A stretch of DNA of 64,000 bases from Tunturiibacter gelidiferens (GCF_013410115.1 NZ_JACCCV010000001.1:1426001-1490000); one strand, 5' to 3'. Shown: positions 1 through 9,248, counted from the first letter of the stretch. Notes: generated by a model from the sequence alone, not told the origin. Translations and numbers: made by a program.

Positions 1-144
1 CAGATTCTGCTATGGACCCTGGAACACGATCCTGCAAGGTCGCTGAACTCGCCGCCAGCCCATGGCTCGGCAACAAGGCCGCGCTTCCAGCGGCAAAGGA
101 ACTCCTCAGAAAAGTACGACGATCCATCCCAGACCCTCATTTGA
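1..144 (+). CDS. C-terminal fragment of an unidentified protein (cut by window edge)
   Basis: Frame 1 is open from the first base to a TGA at 142-144 and encodes 47 residues with no start in the window, beginning QILLWTLEHDPAR. It could be the tail of a gene that starts upstream. The residues are Arg, Ser and Pro rich and I recognise no domain. An alternative is that this is intergenic sequence that happens to be open. The following DUF5522 gene starts 77 bases after this stop. Confidence 0.3.
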   Translation, partial: QILLWTLEHDPARSLNSPPAHGSATRPRFQRQRNSSEKYDDPSQTLI

Positions 145-221
145 AAATGAAGCCCCGCAGTCGCCCCACCCGCAGGTCTCAAACTGATCTAGGATTATGT
201 CAGCAATACAGGACTCTATCA

Positions 222-404
222 ATGCAGGATTCCATCAAGCCCGTCGTCATCCCACCCTCTGTTCCACCCTCTGAAGACGCGCCCCAGGAACTCCTGCCCG
301 AAGACTTCTACTACGAAGGCCCATACCTCGTATTCACCGCCGCCTACCATCTCAAGCGCGGCTACTGTTGTAACTCAGATTGTCGTCACTGCCCTTACAA
401 ATAG
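222..404 (+). CDS. DUF5522 domain-containing small protein
   Basis: A 60-residue protein ending in the DUF5522 signature: a stretch around FYYEGPYLVFTAAYHLKRG followed by CCNSDCRHCPY at the C-terminus. The Cys-rich tail (CC-x3-C-x2-C) looks suited to binding a metal, which is inference; the family has no established role. The reading frame is open further upstream to base 12, but the family is about 60 residues long and the upstream residues are low complexity, so the ATG at 222 is preferred. It converges on the TPR gene at 417 with only 12 bases between the stops. Confidence 0.75.
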   Translation: MQDSIKPVVIPPSVPPSEDAPQELLPEDFYYEGPYLVFTAAYHLKRGYCCNSDCRHCPYK

Positions 405-416
405 GTCAATCCCGAT

Positions 417-1328
417 TTAGTTGGGGATCTGCGGCAGCAGCGGAGGAACACCACCATTGCGCGCATCGGCAACCGCGGTCTTCTGATTCCGCAGAGCATT
501 CGCGTTCCGCACCAGGCTTATCACACGCGGATCTTTGCGATACTTCGCCAGCACCTCATCCGAATTCATCGATCCCAACACGTCGAATCCACCCTCACTG
601 GAAAGCGTTAGGTAGCGAAGCATATTCTCTTCGTCGCCGCGATGAGCATAGAGCCTCGCTATCTCGAAGCAGTAGTGCGCATGATCTGCCGGCGAAAGCA
701 TGTGAGCCTCTATTCCGCTCGCTCCGTGGTGTTGCATCATGTCCGGATCCAGTGTCAGCGCGATATCGAACTGTCGACGCGCCTTCTCGAAGTCCTTTTC
801 TTCAAAGTAAGCTGTTCCAAGGTTGGAGTGATAGATCGCGGACTTCTTGTCCAGCTTGATCGCTTTGCTGTAGTCGGAGACAGCGTTCCCGTAGCGCCCT
901 TCCACATATTCGGCCGCCCCAAGGTTGTTCCATCCCTGTGCGTTCTTCTTCTGCAGGTGAACCACTCGCAGAAAATAAGTCCGCGCAACCTCAATATGCC
1001 TCAGATCAAGCTCTGTGACCCCCATTCGAATCAACAGCTCCTGTTCCGGACCGCCGCGCTGCAGAGCATAGCCGTAATAAACCAGGGCATCTTCCGGAAA
1101 ACGCCGCGCGCGCAGAACGTCGCCAGCTATCTCCAGTTTTTGCGGGCTCGCAGTCGCCGGATCAGGGAGATGCGGCTCGATCGCGAACCAGTCTGCGCTT
1201 TGATGTCGTAAATCGCGAGCCGCGTCGGGGGTAGCGGATGTCGAAAGCTTCTGCGACGTCAGGGGAGAGTTGGAAAGCACCAAACCGAGAACAGGGAGGA
1301 GAAGAGTCAAGCGAAGTTGCGGTCTCAT
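417..1328 (-). CDS. Secreted TPR-repeat protein
   Basis: 303 residues. Residues 1-25 form a signal peptide (MRPQLRLTLLLPVLGLVLS). The middle, about residues 65-200, is made of tetratricopeptide repeats with the usual pattern, e.g. AQGWNNLGAAEYVEGRYGNA and IYHSNLGTAYFEEKDFEKA. It is therefore probably a periplasmic protein-protein interaction scaffold. It is the last gene of a minus-strand cluster, 65 bases after the VWA gene, in which secreted VWA and Oar-like proteins are encoded; a role with those products is inferred from position only. Confidence 0.75.
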   Translation of the reverse strand: MRPQLRLTLLLPVLGLVLSNSPLTSQKLSTSATPDAARDLRHQSADWFAIEPHLPDPATASPQKLEIAGDVLRARRFPEDALVYYGYALQRGGPEQELLIRMGVTELDLRHIEVARTYFLRVVHLQKKNAQGWNNLGAAEYVEGRYGNAVSDYSKAIKLDKKSAIYHSNLGTAYFEEKDFEKARRQFDIALTLDPDMMQHHGASGIEAHMLSPADHAHYCFEIARLYAHRGDEENMLRYLTLSSEGGFDVLGSMNSDEVLAKYRKDPRVISLVRNANALRNQKTAVADARNGGVPPLLPQIPN

Positions 1329-1393
1329 ACGAGGACCTCACTAATTCGCCATCATCATCGGCCTCGCATTTATCACTGTCAATAGCCACTTCG

Positions 1394-3625
1394 CTAGGGT
1401 TTCATAGGACCACCAGAGGTAACCGGCGCGCCGGCAGCGCCTGCAGGAGCCACAACCGGCGCGGCTCCCGGCTCTACCCTCATCGCCATCCGGGGAAAAC
1501 TGAAGCTTCCACCGGCATCATCGATCACGTTCACCTGGCATACATAGGTCCCAGGTTTCAGTGGCGTTAGCGGCACATCGAACTGGAACGCCACGGCGCC
1601 CCGCTCGGGAATGTTGACCGCTTTGGCCTCAACTAGCGGCGTTTCATACACTTTCACGCCCCCAATCAGAAATTCGATGCTGGTCAGCACCCTTACCGGT
1701 CCGCCCTCCCTCCGCGTCAAACCCAGAGAACTCGCAGGTTCGGGCGAACCCTTCTCCTTCGCCGGGTCATACACCTCGTACAGAAAGTAGAGATGCTGAT
1801 CCTGCCGGAACACATGAGGCACATTCGGAATCCACTCCACTCCGTCCCGTACCAAAGGGCTCGCGGCTTTTTTGGCGGCGTTAGGCACCCGCTGGCTCGA
1901 CAGCACAATCGAGCTCAGCTTCAGCGGAATCTTCTTCAGATCCGGCACCTGCAGGTCGGTCTCGAAGCTTCCCATCGCTCCCGTCTGGTTCTCCCGCACC
2001 ACAAACTTCAGGTGGTATCTTCCAGGAGCCAGCGTAAAGCCGGTCGAATACTGAATCTTCTTCTGCTGAACCTGCTGCGCAGCATCCAGCGCCAGCTTCA
2101 CCGTATCGCGAACATTCCCGACGACGATCCCTTCAGCGTTCTTCACCTGACCAATAATGTCGATATTTGCCTTGTCCCGGTCGCCGTTCTTCACGCTATG
2201 GATCTGCGATCCCGGAATGATCAACGACACCGGAACAAAAAACTTGTTATCCCCCATCCGGAAGTACAACGCTTGCAGATAGACCGCAACATCGGTCGCC
2301 GGGAGATCGCTTCGCAGCTCCTCCATCAACGCTTGCTCCCGGTCTTCTGTCTTCTGGTGCTGAAAGTCTGCCGGAGCATAGTATCCGGGCCGGTAGTCGA
2401 GCTTCACATCGGTGCGATTCAGCTTCACCGTCAGGTGTCGGAAGCTTCCATCCCGCGCCGTATTGGTCGACCGGAAACCGACGATGTAGTAAGCCTCTGT
2501 GTCATGCTGCACCTGCTGAAATGCAGGCGCAAAATCATTCGAATCGAAGAACGCCTTTCCGCCCGTGTCGGAGGAGAGCGTAGCCAGTGTCTCCTGCGAG
2601 CCGAAGTTCGCATCCAGCTGGCTCTGCATCGCACCTCCGCTGTAGGCCGCAGTCCCTCGCAGGCTTCCGGTCGATGCATTTCCAACCGGCGGCAGAGCCT
2701 CCAGCCCGCGCGAGTCCACGCTGTAGATCGCCATGTTGGCCTTCACTGCCTCATTCGTAGCCGCCCGCATACTGGCCTGGTTTTCGATCCCCTGCCGCGT
2801 CAACCCACCGCTGAAGTACAACAGGCTCTTCCTCTGATCCACCCTCTCCAGACTCTTCGCAATCGTCCGGATCGCATACAGCTCGCGATCCGTATTCAGC
2901 GCGTTGTACTCGCTGTCGTCCGAGGTAAAGCTCGAAGCATCGTCCGCCGTCCCACCCGAGTTGCCTCCCTCGTTCCCATTCGCAAACCCAGTGCCCTCAG
3001 TCCCGTTGTACTTGCCGAGTCCACGCAATAGAGCTGCCTTATCCGACGTGAAGTCCTGATCCATACTCAACCCGGTAGCCATGCTCACCAGCGCCACCAG
3101 ATCTGCCGGCTGCATCTTCTTATTCACATAATCCTGCGCCGACTCCACCGCTCGGTCGATGTCCTCCGGCTGCATGCTGCTCAGGTCGAAGAACATCACG
3201 ATCAGTCGGTGATCCCGCAACGAAGCCGGATTTGCCGCAAACTCCCCATTCACCAGATCCGCAATCGTAGCCTTCCCAATCACGGTCGACTTCTCCCGCA
3301 ACACCGCAGCCTCATCGACATTTTGATAGTCAAAACTCTCAATCTTCTGCGGCTTCCCATTCTCCAGAATCGTGAAGTCGCTCGCCTTCAACCCCTTCAC
3401 CACCTCACCCGTCTTCTTATCCCGAACCACCACGTTGGTCAGCACAATATCGCTCTGCACCTTCAGCGTGAAGCCCCCCGACTGGTCCGGCTGCTGCGCC
3501 CACCCAGCCACTGGCGTCCCCGCAATCACGCCCACCAGCACCGCAGCCATCGCCCGTCGGCATTTCAAATCCACTGCCCGTCGCAAGCTCATCGCTAGTC
3601 GCAAACTCATCGCCCCGCTCCTCAA
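1394..3625 (-). CDS. VWA domain-containing protein of the acidobacterial type
   Basis: 743 residues with an N-terminal signal peptide. A von Willebrand A domain spans about residues 130-400. The MIDAS metal site is visible as VMFFDLSSMQ (DxSxS), and the domain ends with the DTEAYYIVGFRS and LDYRPGYYAP motifs seen in the Acidobacteria VWFA family. The C-terminal half is beta-rich with no family I recognise. Its ATG overlaps the stop of the Oar-like receptor by four bases, so the two are translationally coupled. Likely exported and metal dependent; its partner is unknown. Confidence 0.8.
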   Translation of the reverse strand: MRSGAMSLRLAMSLRRAVDLKCRRAMAAVLVGVIAGTPVAGWAQQPDQSGGFTLKVQSDIVLTNVVVRDKKTGEVVKGLKASDFTILENGKPQKIESFDYQNVDEAAVLREKSTVIGKATIADLVNGEFAANPASLRDHRLIVMFFDLSSMQPEDIDRAVESAQDYVNKKMQPADLVALVSMATGLSMDQDFTSDKAALLRGLGKYNGTEGTGFANGNEGGNSGGTADDASSFTSDDSEYNALNTDRELYAIRTIAKSLERVDQRKSLLYFSGGLTRQGIENQASMRAATNEAVKANMAIYSVDSRGLEALPPVGNASTGSLRGTAAYSGGAMQSQLDANFGSQETLATLSSDTGGKAFFDSNDFAPAFQQVQHDTEAYYIVGFRSTNTARDGSFRHLTVKLNRTDVKLDYRPGYYAPADFQHQKTEDREQALMEELRSDLPATDVAVYLQALYFRMGDNKFFVPVSLIIPGSQIHSVKNGDRDKANIDIIGQVKNAEGIVVGNVRDTVKLALDAAQQVQQKKIQYSTGFTLAPGRYHLKFVVRENQTGAMGSFETDLQVPDLKKIPLKLSSIVLSSQRVPNAAKKAASPLVRDGVEWIPNVPHVFRQDQHLYFLYEVYDPAKEKGSPEPASSLGLTRREGGPVRVLTSIEFLIGGVKVYETPLVEAKAVNIPERGAVAFQFDVPLTPLKPGTYVCQVNVIDDAGGSFSFPRMAMRVEPGAAPVVAPAGAAGAPVTSGGPMKP

Positions 3626-6600
3626 AACCGGTACCGCGCCAGCACCGTCAACCGCCGCATCGCCGCCGCTGAGGTCACCTGCCCAAACGTCTGCGAGTTC
3701 AACGTCGTATCAATCCCCGAGTACTGCACCGTGTTGAAGACATTATTCGCCGTCACCCTCGCCTCAAACGACCGCGTCTCCCCCAGCGCCACCGTACGCG
3801 ACAGCGAAGCATCCACCGCCACGATCCCCGGCCCTTCGATCGACCCGCGCGACGCCGTTCCATATCCGTTCGCTGGAGCCGTAAACGCCGCCGTGTTGAA
3901 CCAGTTCAGAATATTTCCCCTCCCCGGAATCGGCTCAGAGAACACCCTGTCCGGTCGCAGAGTATTGTTCGTCCCCGTAGCCGTCTCCGCCACCGTCGAA
4001 ACATAGTGCGGCGTAAAGTAAGTCCCCGAAGCAAACGTAAAGTCGCCCGACAGAGAAAACCCGTCCAGCGCCCTCGACCAGAATCCCCCCTTCGTCAGGA
4101 AAGCCCGATTCGGCCCGAACGGCAGCTCCAGCACCCAGTTTCCCGTCACCTGGTGCCGCACATCGAACGAGCTGTTCCCCTCCTCCGCATTCAAGTCCTT
4201 ATCGTTCTGCGCCGGCACCACCGTCGTCCCCCCAATCGACGAAGCATTATCGATCGAGTGCCCATAGTGATACGTCGCCTGCAGCGAAACTCCCTTCTGC
4301 AGCCGCTTCCTCACATTCACACTCAGCTGTTCGAACCGCGAAAACCCCAGCGAATCCTCATAGTTGAACGGCTGTGCCCCCGGATTCAGCACGCCAGTCG
4401 CAGTTCGGTTCGGCGCCCGCACAATATCGAGCTCTCCACCCTTCGCCCCGTTGTATCCAATATTCGCCACGATCCCCAGCGGAAACGTCCGCTGGATATC
4501 CAGGTTCCAAACCTGCACATGCCCCAGCCTGTAGTCCAAATTCGCCGCGTAGTTGTTCTGCACCGGCGTCGTCGAGCAGCCAAACCCATTCGCCAGCGTC
4601 AGCGTCCCCGGCGTGCATCCTGTCTGCCCCACCACATTCGTCTGCGTCAGCGCAAACGGCACCTGCGCCGACAGATTCCTCGCCAGCGTCGCATACTGTC
4701 CCGTGTTGAAGTTAATCCCATACCCCCCACGCACCACCGTATCCTTGAAGATCTTCAGCTTCGGCCGATACGCAAACCCCACCCGCGGCGAGTACATATT
4801 CCGATCCGGATTCACCAGCGACCGCACCGTCCCCGCCCCGCACGCCCCCGCAATCGCCACCGGACACACCGGCGTCACCACGGTGAAATCCGCGTTGTGA
4901 TCCAGATTCACCAGCCGATTATCTTTCTCGACATAAGGCGAAAAATACTCATACCGCAGCCCATAGTTCAGCGTCAGATTCGCCAGCACCCGCCAATCAT
5001 CCTGCGCATACCAGTCAAAAACATTCGCTCGCAGATACGTCTTCTGCGTCGCCGCCTGTATCGCCGACTGCTGCGGCAACCCCAGTAAAAAATCCGCCAG
5101 CCCATACCCGCTCGGCGACAACACCGGACACGTCACCGTCGACGAAGGCGTACACCCACTCGCCGGATTCTGAGTCGCGTACCCCGTAAACGTAAACGAC
5201 CCCACCACATTCGTCCCGCCCACCGTATCCGCATGCACCCGACGAATATCAATTCCATACCGCATGTTGTGTTTCTTATATCTGTAACTCACAAAGTCCG
5301 AGAACGAGATCGTTTGATTCACCGCATCGCTCGGCAGCGCCTGCGTCAACCCGGTATAGTTCGAGATCCCCACACTCGGCAGTCCGTTATAGATCCCCGG
5401 CTCCCCGCCAATCACCGGCTTCGGAACACTGATGCCCGTCCCATCCAGCGGATTGACGCCATTCGTAAAGTAATTACGCGCCGTAGCGTGCGATCGATTC
5501 CAGTTGATCGAAGCATTGTTGGTCAGCTTCCCATATCCAATCGTGTAGCCCGCCGTCACGCCGTACCCGTCCGTCTCAGTCGTACCACCCAGCGGCAAAA
5601 AGATATTTCGATTATCCGCAGCTGTGTGCGAATAGCTCCCATTGAAGTTGATATTCTGCCGCAGCGTCGCCGGCCCGCTCCCCTGCTGTTGCCTGCGCTC
5701 TCCGCCAAAGCTGTTGTTCTGCCCAAAGTTCCTCACATACCGCAACGCTGCCGTAGTGGCGTTGTTCCCCGCAGTCGTAATCGTCTGGTAGTTGTACCCC
5801 TGTCGTCCCGTCGCCGAGATATTCGGTGCGGGAAAATAGTTCAGCAGCGCCGCAGCCTGCGAAGACACAGGCACCTGATTATTCAAAAATGGCTGCCCCG
5901 TCGCAGGGTTATACAGCGTCACCGGAGTCGTCACGCCGCCGACTGTGTTGGTAAGCCCCGAAAAATCTCCGCTCCGCTCGGCCAGCGTCGGCACCGTGCC
6001 GTACAGATTCGAAGGTGTCGTATTCCGCTGCCCCGTCAGGTTGAAGAAGACGAACTGCTTTGTACTCGCCTTCACCACTCCCGGAATAAACGGCGACCCG
6101 GTAAAGCTCACACCAAACCTGTTCGAGCTATAACTCGGCTTCACCACAGGCGCGCCCGTCAGCGAAAAGTTCGTCGCATCCAACGCACCGTTGCCACCTT
6201 GATAGAACACCGCTCCATGCGGCTGCGTAGGATTGAATCCTCGAAACCCTCCTCCCCCACCGCCTCCACCACGTCCCCCTCCACCACCTCCGCCCCGTCC
6301 CCCGAATCCTCCGCCCGGGCCGCCAAATCCTCCCCCACCCATCATTCCGCCCAGCATCCCCGCCACCGTATTTGCGATATCGCCAACCGCTCCACCCTGC
6401 CGTTGCGCCTGTGCAATCGCATCCTGCACCCGCTCCCGGATGTCGTCTTCGCTATATCCCGCAAGACCATTCGTCTGCCCCACAGCACCATTCACAGTGA
6501 CCGAATCGCTGGCCGCCGCTTCGCCTCCGCCCAGCCCCGACAACGATGGAAGTTGAGCCCCAGCGTTTCCTCCGCCCGCCGTCGCATCCGCAGACCCCGA

Positions 6601-7146
6601 CGCATCTCCCGTCACACTTAACGCCTGCAATCCACGCGCAACTCCCGCACTCGCTGCCGCCGTCTGCCGCTCCTCCTGCTGTTGCACCCGTGAAGCCAGC
6701 TGCAACCCAAACTCCGCCACCTGCGCCGGCTTGCCGCCATTCTGTCCGGCAGCGTTGATTAGTACCTCCTTCGTCTCCGTTGCAAACGCCGCCAGCTCCG
6801 CCCTCACTACGTAGCGCCCGTTGCGTGGAACCGTCATCGCAAACGCGCCATTCACGTCCGTCGTCGTCGCATACTTCTTCCCGGTCAGGGTGTTGCTTGC
6901 TGTCACAGCAACTCCTGGCAAGGGAACCGCTCCAGCCTTCACCGTCCCCGTAATCTTTCCGCCGCTCGCCTCAACCGCAGCAGGCGCCACCCCATTCTGG
7001 GTCACCGCCAGCGTAGCCGGTTGAGTCGGCGTCACAGTCTGCCCCCACGCACTCCCAACTAACACCACGCCCAACGCCATCGATCGAATCGATCCCTGCA
7101 CCTTTACCTCGCCTCGCTCCATCGCCCGACAACTCATGGCTCGCAC
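3622..7146 (-). CDS. Oar-like TonB-dependent receptor with carboxypeptidase-regulatory-like domain
   Basis: 1174 residues, the usual size for acidobacterial Oar-like outer membrane proteins. A signal peptide near residues 9-35 is followed by a carboxypeptidase-regulatory-like beta-sandwich (about 45-130, GGKITGTVKAGAVPLPGVAV), a linker with a very Gly-rich stretch (about 262-305), and a large beta-barrel with the FEARVTANNVFNTVQYSG and C-terminal LTVLARYRF motifs, ending in the aromatic residue expected for barrel assembly. The first possible start is a GTG at 7146 that overlaps the preceding TAG; ATG codons at 7137 and 7122 are alternatives. Likely role is uptake or surface binding of large substrates; the substrate is not predictable. 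Confidence 0.85.
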   Translation of the reverse strand: MRAMSCRAMERGEVKVQGSIRSMALGVVLVGSAWGQTVTPTQPATLAVTQNGVAPAAVEASGGKITGTVKAGAVPLPGVAVTASNTLTGKKYATTTDVNGAFAMTVPRNGRYVVRAELAAFATETKEVLINAAGQNGGKPAQVAEFGLQLASRVQQQEERQTAAASAGVARGLQALSVTGDASGSADATAGGGNAGAQLPSLSGLGGGEAAASDSVTVNGAVGQTNGLAGYSEDDIRERVQDAIAQAQRQGGAVGDIANTVAGMLGGMMGGGGFGGPGGGFGGRGGGGGGGRGGGGGGGGFRGFNPTQPHGAVFYQGGNGALDATNFSLTGAPVVKPSYSSNRFGVSFTGSPFIPGVVKASTKQFVFFNLTGQRNTTPSNLYGTVPTLAERSGDFSGLTNTVGGVTTPVTLYNPATGQPFLNNQVPVSSQAAALLNYFPAPNISATGRQGYNYQTITTAGNNATTAALRYVRNFGQNNSFGGERRQQQGSGPATLRQNINFNGSYSHTAADNRNIFLPLGGTTETDGYGVTAGYTIGYGKLTNNASINWNRSHATARNYFTNGVNPLDGTGISVPKPVIGGEPGIYNGLPSVGISNYTGLTQALPSDAVNQTISFSDFVSYRYKKHNMRYGIDIRRVHADTVGGTNVVGSFTFTGYATQNPASGCTPSSTVTCPVLSPSGYGLADFLLGLPQQSAIQAATQKTYLRANVFDWYAQDDWRVLANLTLNYGLRYEYFSPYVEKDNRLVNLDHNADFTVVTPVCPVAIAGACGAGTVRSLVNPDRNMYSPRVGFAYRPKLKIFKDTVVRGGYGINFNTGQYATLARNLSAQVPFALTQTNVVGQTGCTPGTLTLANGFGCSTTPVQNNYAANLDYRLGHVQVWNLDIQRTFPLGIVANIGYNGAKGGELDIVRAPNRTATGVLNPGAQPFNYEDSLGFSRFEQLSVNVRKRLQKGVSLQATYHYGHSIDNASSIGGTTVVPAQNDKDLNAEEGNSSFDVRHQVTGNWVLELPFGPNRAFLTKGGFWSRALDGFSLSGDFTFASGTYFTPHYVSTVAETATGTNNTLRPDRVFSEPIPGRGNILNWFNTAAFTAPANGYGTASRGSIEGPGIVAVDASLSRTVALGETRSFEARVTANNVFNTVQYSGIDTTLNSQTFGQVTSAAAMRRLTVLARYRF

Positions 7147-7976
7147 TACTGTGGAACCGCGCCGGTCTTCGCCGGAGCAGTAGCCCCCGTCGGAGCCGCA
7201 GCAGACCCGCTGCCATCAAGCTCGCGTCTTCGCCTTCGCGCCACCGACGCAGCATCAGACACCCCCAGCTCCGTCGGCACAAACAACCCATTCTTCAGCG
7301 CCCCTCGTCCCGCTACCGCATCTCCAACCTTCACATCCGCGAGCGTAATACTCTCCCCGGCTGCTCTATCTCCGGAGCCCGCTCCCGCACCGCTCCCTCT
7401 TCCACCCCCTGGCCCCAGCTCGGTCACTCCCGCACCGCTCGCAAGTATCCCCATCCCGCGGCCGCCGCGCTTGAACGAGGTCTGCTCATCCACCCCAATC
7501 ACCTGGGTCACACCATCCGGACGCAACACCGTCAGCTTCAGCGCGTCCATATCGATCGCCGTCACCCTCCCAGTGATATAGACCTTACCCATACCCTCCC
7601 GTGCCTTCTTCACCTGTTCGGCGTCCATCACGCCGACAAACACGGCATGTACCGTCTTCGTCGCAGGGTCGAGCACGCCCATCGCCCCCACACCATCGCC
7701 CGCCTTGATATCTGCAACCTTCACCGGCTGCCGGTCCTTGCTCACTCGCGTATTTGCCGAGAAAACAACCTGGTACACCTCGCCCGCCTCGGTCTTCACC
7801 GTCAAATGGTCGGCGGTCGCGGTCGTCACAGTCCCGCGTACCATCTGCCCACCCGCAAAGACAGGGCCGTCCCCGGGGTCGTCATTCCCCTGCTGAGCGC
7901 GCACTGTCGACGGTAGAACTGCCGCAACCATCAGCAGCATCACCGTTCCACAGGGCCCAATCCGCCGCCGTCTCAT
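7146..7976 (-). CDS. DUF5666 domain-containing secreted protein
   Basis: 276 residues with a signal peptide (MLLMVAAVLPSTVRAQQ). Two OB-like beta repeats of the DUF5666 type are visible: VRGTVTTATADHLTVKTEAG, then ITGRVTAIDMDALKLTVLRP. The C-terminal third is Gly, Ala and Pro rich and probably disordered. It heads the cluster and overlaps the start of the Oar-like receptor by one base, so it is probably made in fixed ratio with it. An accessory role for the receptor is inference. It is divergent from the VIT1-type transporter at 8132. Confidence 0.75.
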   Translation of the reverse strand: MRRRRIGPCGTVMLLMVAAVLPSTVRAQQGNDDPGDGPVFAGGQMVRGTVTTATADHLTVKTEAGEVYQVVFSANTRVSKDRQPVKVADIKAGDGVGAMGVLDPATKTVHAVFVGVMDAEQVKKAREGMGKVYITGRVTAIDMDALKLTVLRPDGVTQVIGVDEQTSFKRGGRGMGILASGAGVTELGPGGGRGSGAGAGSGDRAAGESITLADVKVGDAVAGRGALKNGLFVPTELGVSDAASVARRRRRELDGSGSAAAPTGATAPAKTGAVPQ

Positions 7977-8131
7977 CTCCCGCCACCGCCTCGCCTTTTA
8001 TCTCGAGTCCAATGCTCATACAGACGATCTCCCAGCGCGAAAGACTCTAGGCGTCCGCAAAACATCCGGTACAACCGCCAAAGCTCAAGGGTTGTTTTCT
8101 TCCTGCGCAATAGCTGCACTACACTACCCAA

Positions 8132-8866
8132 ATGCATGAGGTAGCCCACGCACCCCACACCCACGGCCCCCACATCGAAGGCCACTTCGAATCCTCCGAG
8201 GCCGTTCGCGATATCGTCATCGGCCTCTCCGACGGCCTCACTGTACCGTTCGCTCTCGCCGCCGGACTCTCCGGCGCAGTCGCCTCCTCGCACATCGTCG
8301 TCCTCGCCGGTCTTGCAGAAATAGCAGCTGGCTCCATCGCAATGGGCCTCGGCGGCTACCTCGCCGCCCGCGGAGATGCCGAACACTACGTCTCCGAACG
8401 CCTCCGCGAAGAACGAGAGATCGTCGAACGCACCCGCGACGAAGAAGAAGAGATCTACGAGATCTTCGAGCACTACGACGTCGATCGCGCCAGTGCGACA
8501 CCAGTCCTCAATGCACTCAAAGAGAATCCCACCGCATGGGTCGACTTCATGATGCGCTTCGAACTGGGCCTCGAAGAGCCCGCCGCGAACCGTGCTCACC
8601 GCTCAGCACTCACAATCGCAATCTCCTACATCGCCGGTGGCTTCATCCCGCTTCTGCCTTACATGCTCGTGGCGGACAACTTCACCGCACTCAAACTCTC
8701 CGTCGTCATCACGCTCATCGCCCTCGCAGTCTTCGGAGCTCTGAAGGGGAAGCTGGTAGGCACCGGCTGGCTGCGCAGCGCCCTCCAGACCGTCCTCATC
8801 GGCGGAGCCGCAGCTGCGGTGGCCTACACGTTAGCGCGCCTTCTCAACGCTCATTCAACCACATAG
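8132..8866 (+). CDS. VIT1/CCC1-family Fe2+/Mn2+ transporter
   Basis: 244 residues. The N-terminus has the family signature EAVRDIVIGLSDGLTVPFAL, then a helix pair around IAAGSIAMGLGGYLAARGD. A charged cytoplasmic segment rich in Glu (residues about 85-115, REEREIVERTRDEEEEIYEI) resembles the metal-binding domain of VIT1 proteins. Three further membrane helices follow (AISYIAGGFIPLLPYMLVA, LSVVITLIALAVFGALKG, TVLIGGAAAAVAYTLARLL). It likely moves Fe2+ or Mn2+ out of the cytoplasm. No strong ribosome site precedes the ATG. Confidence 0.85.
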   Translation: MHEVAHAPHTHGPHIEGHFESSEAVRDIVIGLSDGLTVPFALAAGLSGAVASSHIVVLAGLAEIAAGSIAMGLGGYLAARGDAEHYVSERLREEREIVERTRDEEEEIYEIFEHYDVDRASATPVLNALKENPTAWVDFMMRFELGLEEPAANRAHRSALTIAISYIAGGFIPLLPYMLVADNFTALKLSVVITLIALAVFGALKGKLVGTGWLRSALQTVLIGGAAAAVAYTLARLLNAHSTT

Positions 8867-8870
8867 AACA

Positions 8871-8937
8871 CGTCATCTCGACCGAAGCAACGAACAGCTT
8901 CATCGTTCGTTGCGCAGTGAAGAGATCCCTGTATTTC
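8871..8937 (-). repeat. REP-like element, copy 1
   Basis: Read on the minus strand it has a conserved left part (ATAC, then GGATCTCTTCACTGC), a 9-bp hairpin stem (8887-8895 with 8905-8913) around the loop GATGAAGCT, and the conserved right part GCTTCGGTCGAGATGACG. The same arrangement recurs at 19508-19575 and 45548-45614. It lies just after the VIT1-type gene. Confidence 0.75.
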
Positions 8938-9082
8938 GCTCTCAGCGCCACTTCGCAGCGCGGGCCTTCTCCTATTGACCTTGACCGCCAAACGTAAGTT
9001 CTCACCCTGTCAAGCCCCCGGAAACCATAAGTCCCATCCAGTCATCAACATCCACGTGGCGTATGAGTTATCACCAGATCGC

Positions 9083-9088
9083 TATAAT
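9083..9088 (+). promoter_or_regulatory. Candidate -10 element
   Basis: A perfect TATAAT in the context GCTATAATGG. No good -35 is seen 16-18 bases upstream, so activity is uncertain. A start near 9094-9096 would run straight into the terminator at 9109. Confidence 0.3.
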
Positions 9089-9108
9089 GGAATTGGAAGG
9101 TAAGAAAA

Positions 9109-9133
9109 CCCCGACAGTCATCGGGGCTTTTTT
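9109..9133 (+). terminator. Intrinsic terminator
   Basis: A six-base-pair stem CCCCGA/TCGGGG (9109-9114 with 9121-9126), loop CAGTCA, then C and six T residues. It could end transcription from the VIT1-type gene or from the candidate promoter at 9083. Confidence 0.7.
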
Positions 9134-9248
9134 GCATTCACCGGTAACTGCTTTAGAAAGACGTATTTGCGTCTAACTCTTTTGGAATGAATATTTTGCA
9201 ATTTCGTTTAAAGCGTAAGATATTGAAAATAAGTGGCTTATCGGAAAA

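Noticed and set aside
5233-6621. Plus-strand open frame of about 462 codons and a Pro-rich one at 6233-6556, opposite the receptor
   Set aside because: Antisense of the Oar-like receptor; the Pro run is the complement of its Gly run.
7973-8599. Minus-strand frame of 208 codons opposite the VIT1-type gene
   Set aside because: Asp/Gly/Val-rich shadow of the transporter.
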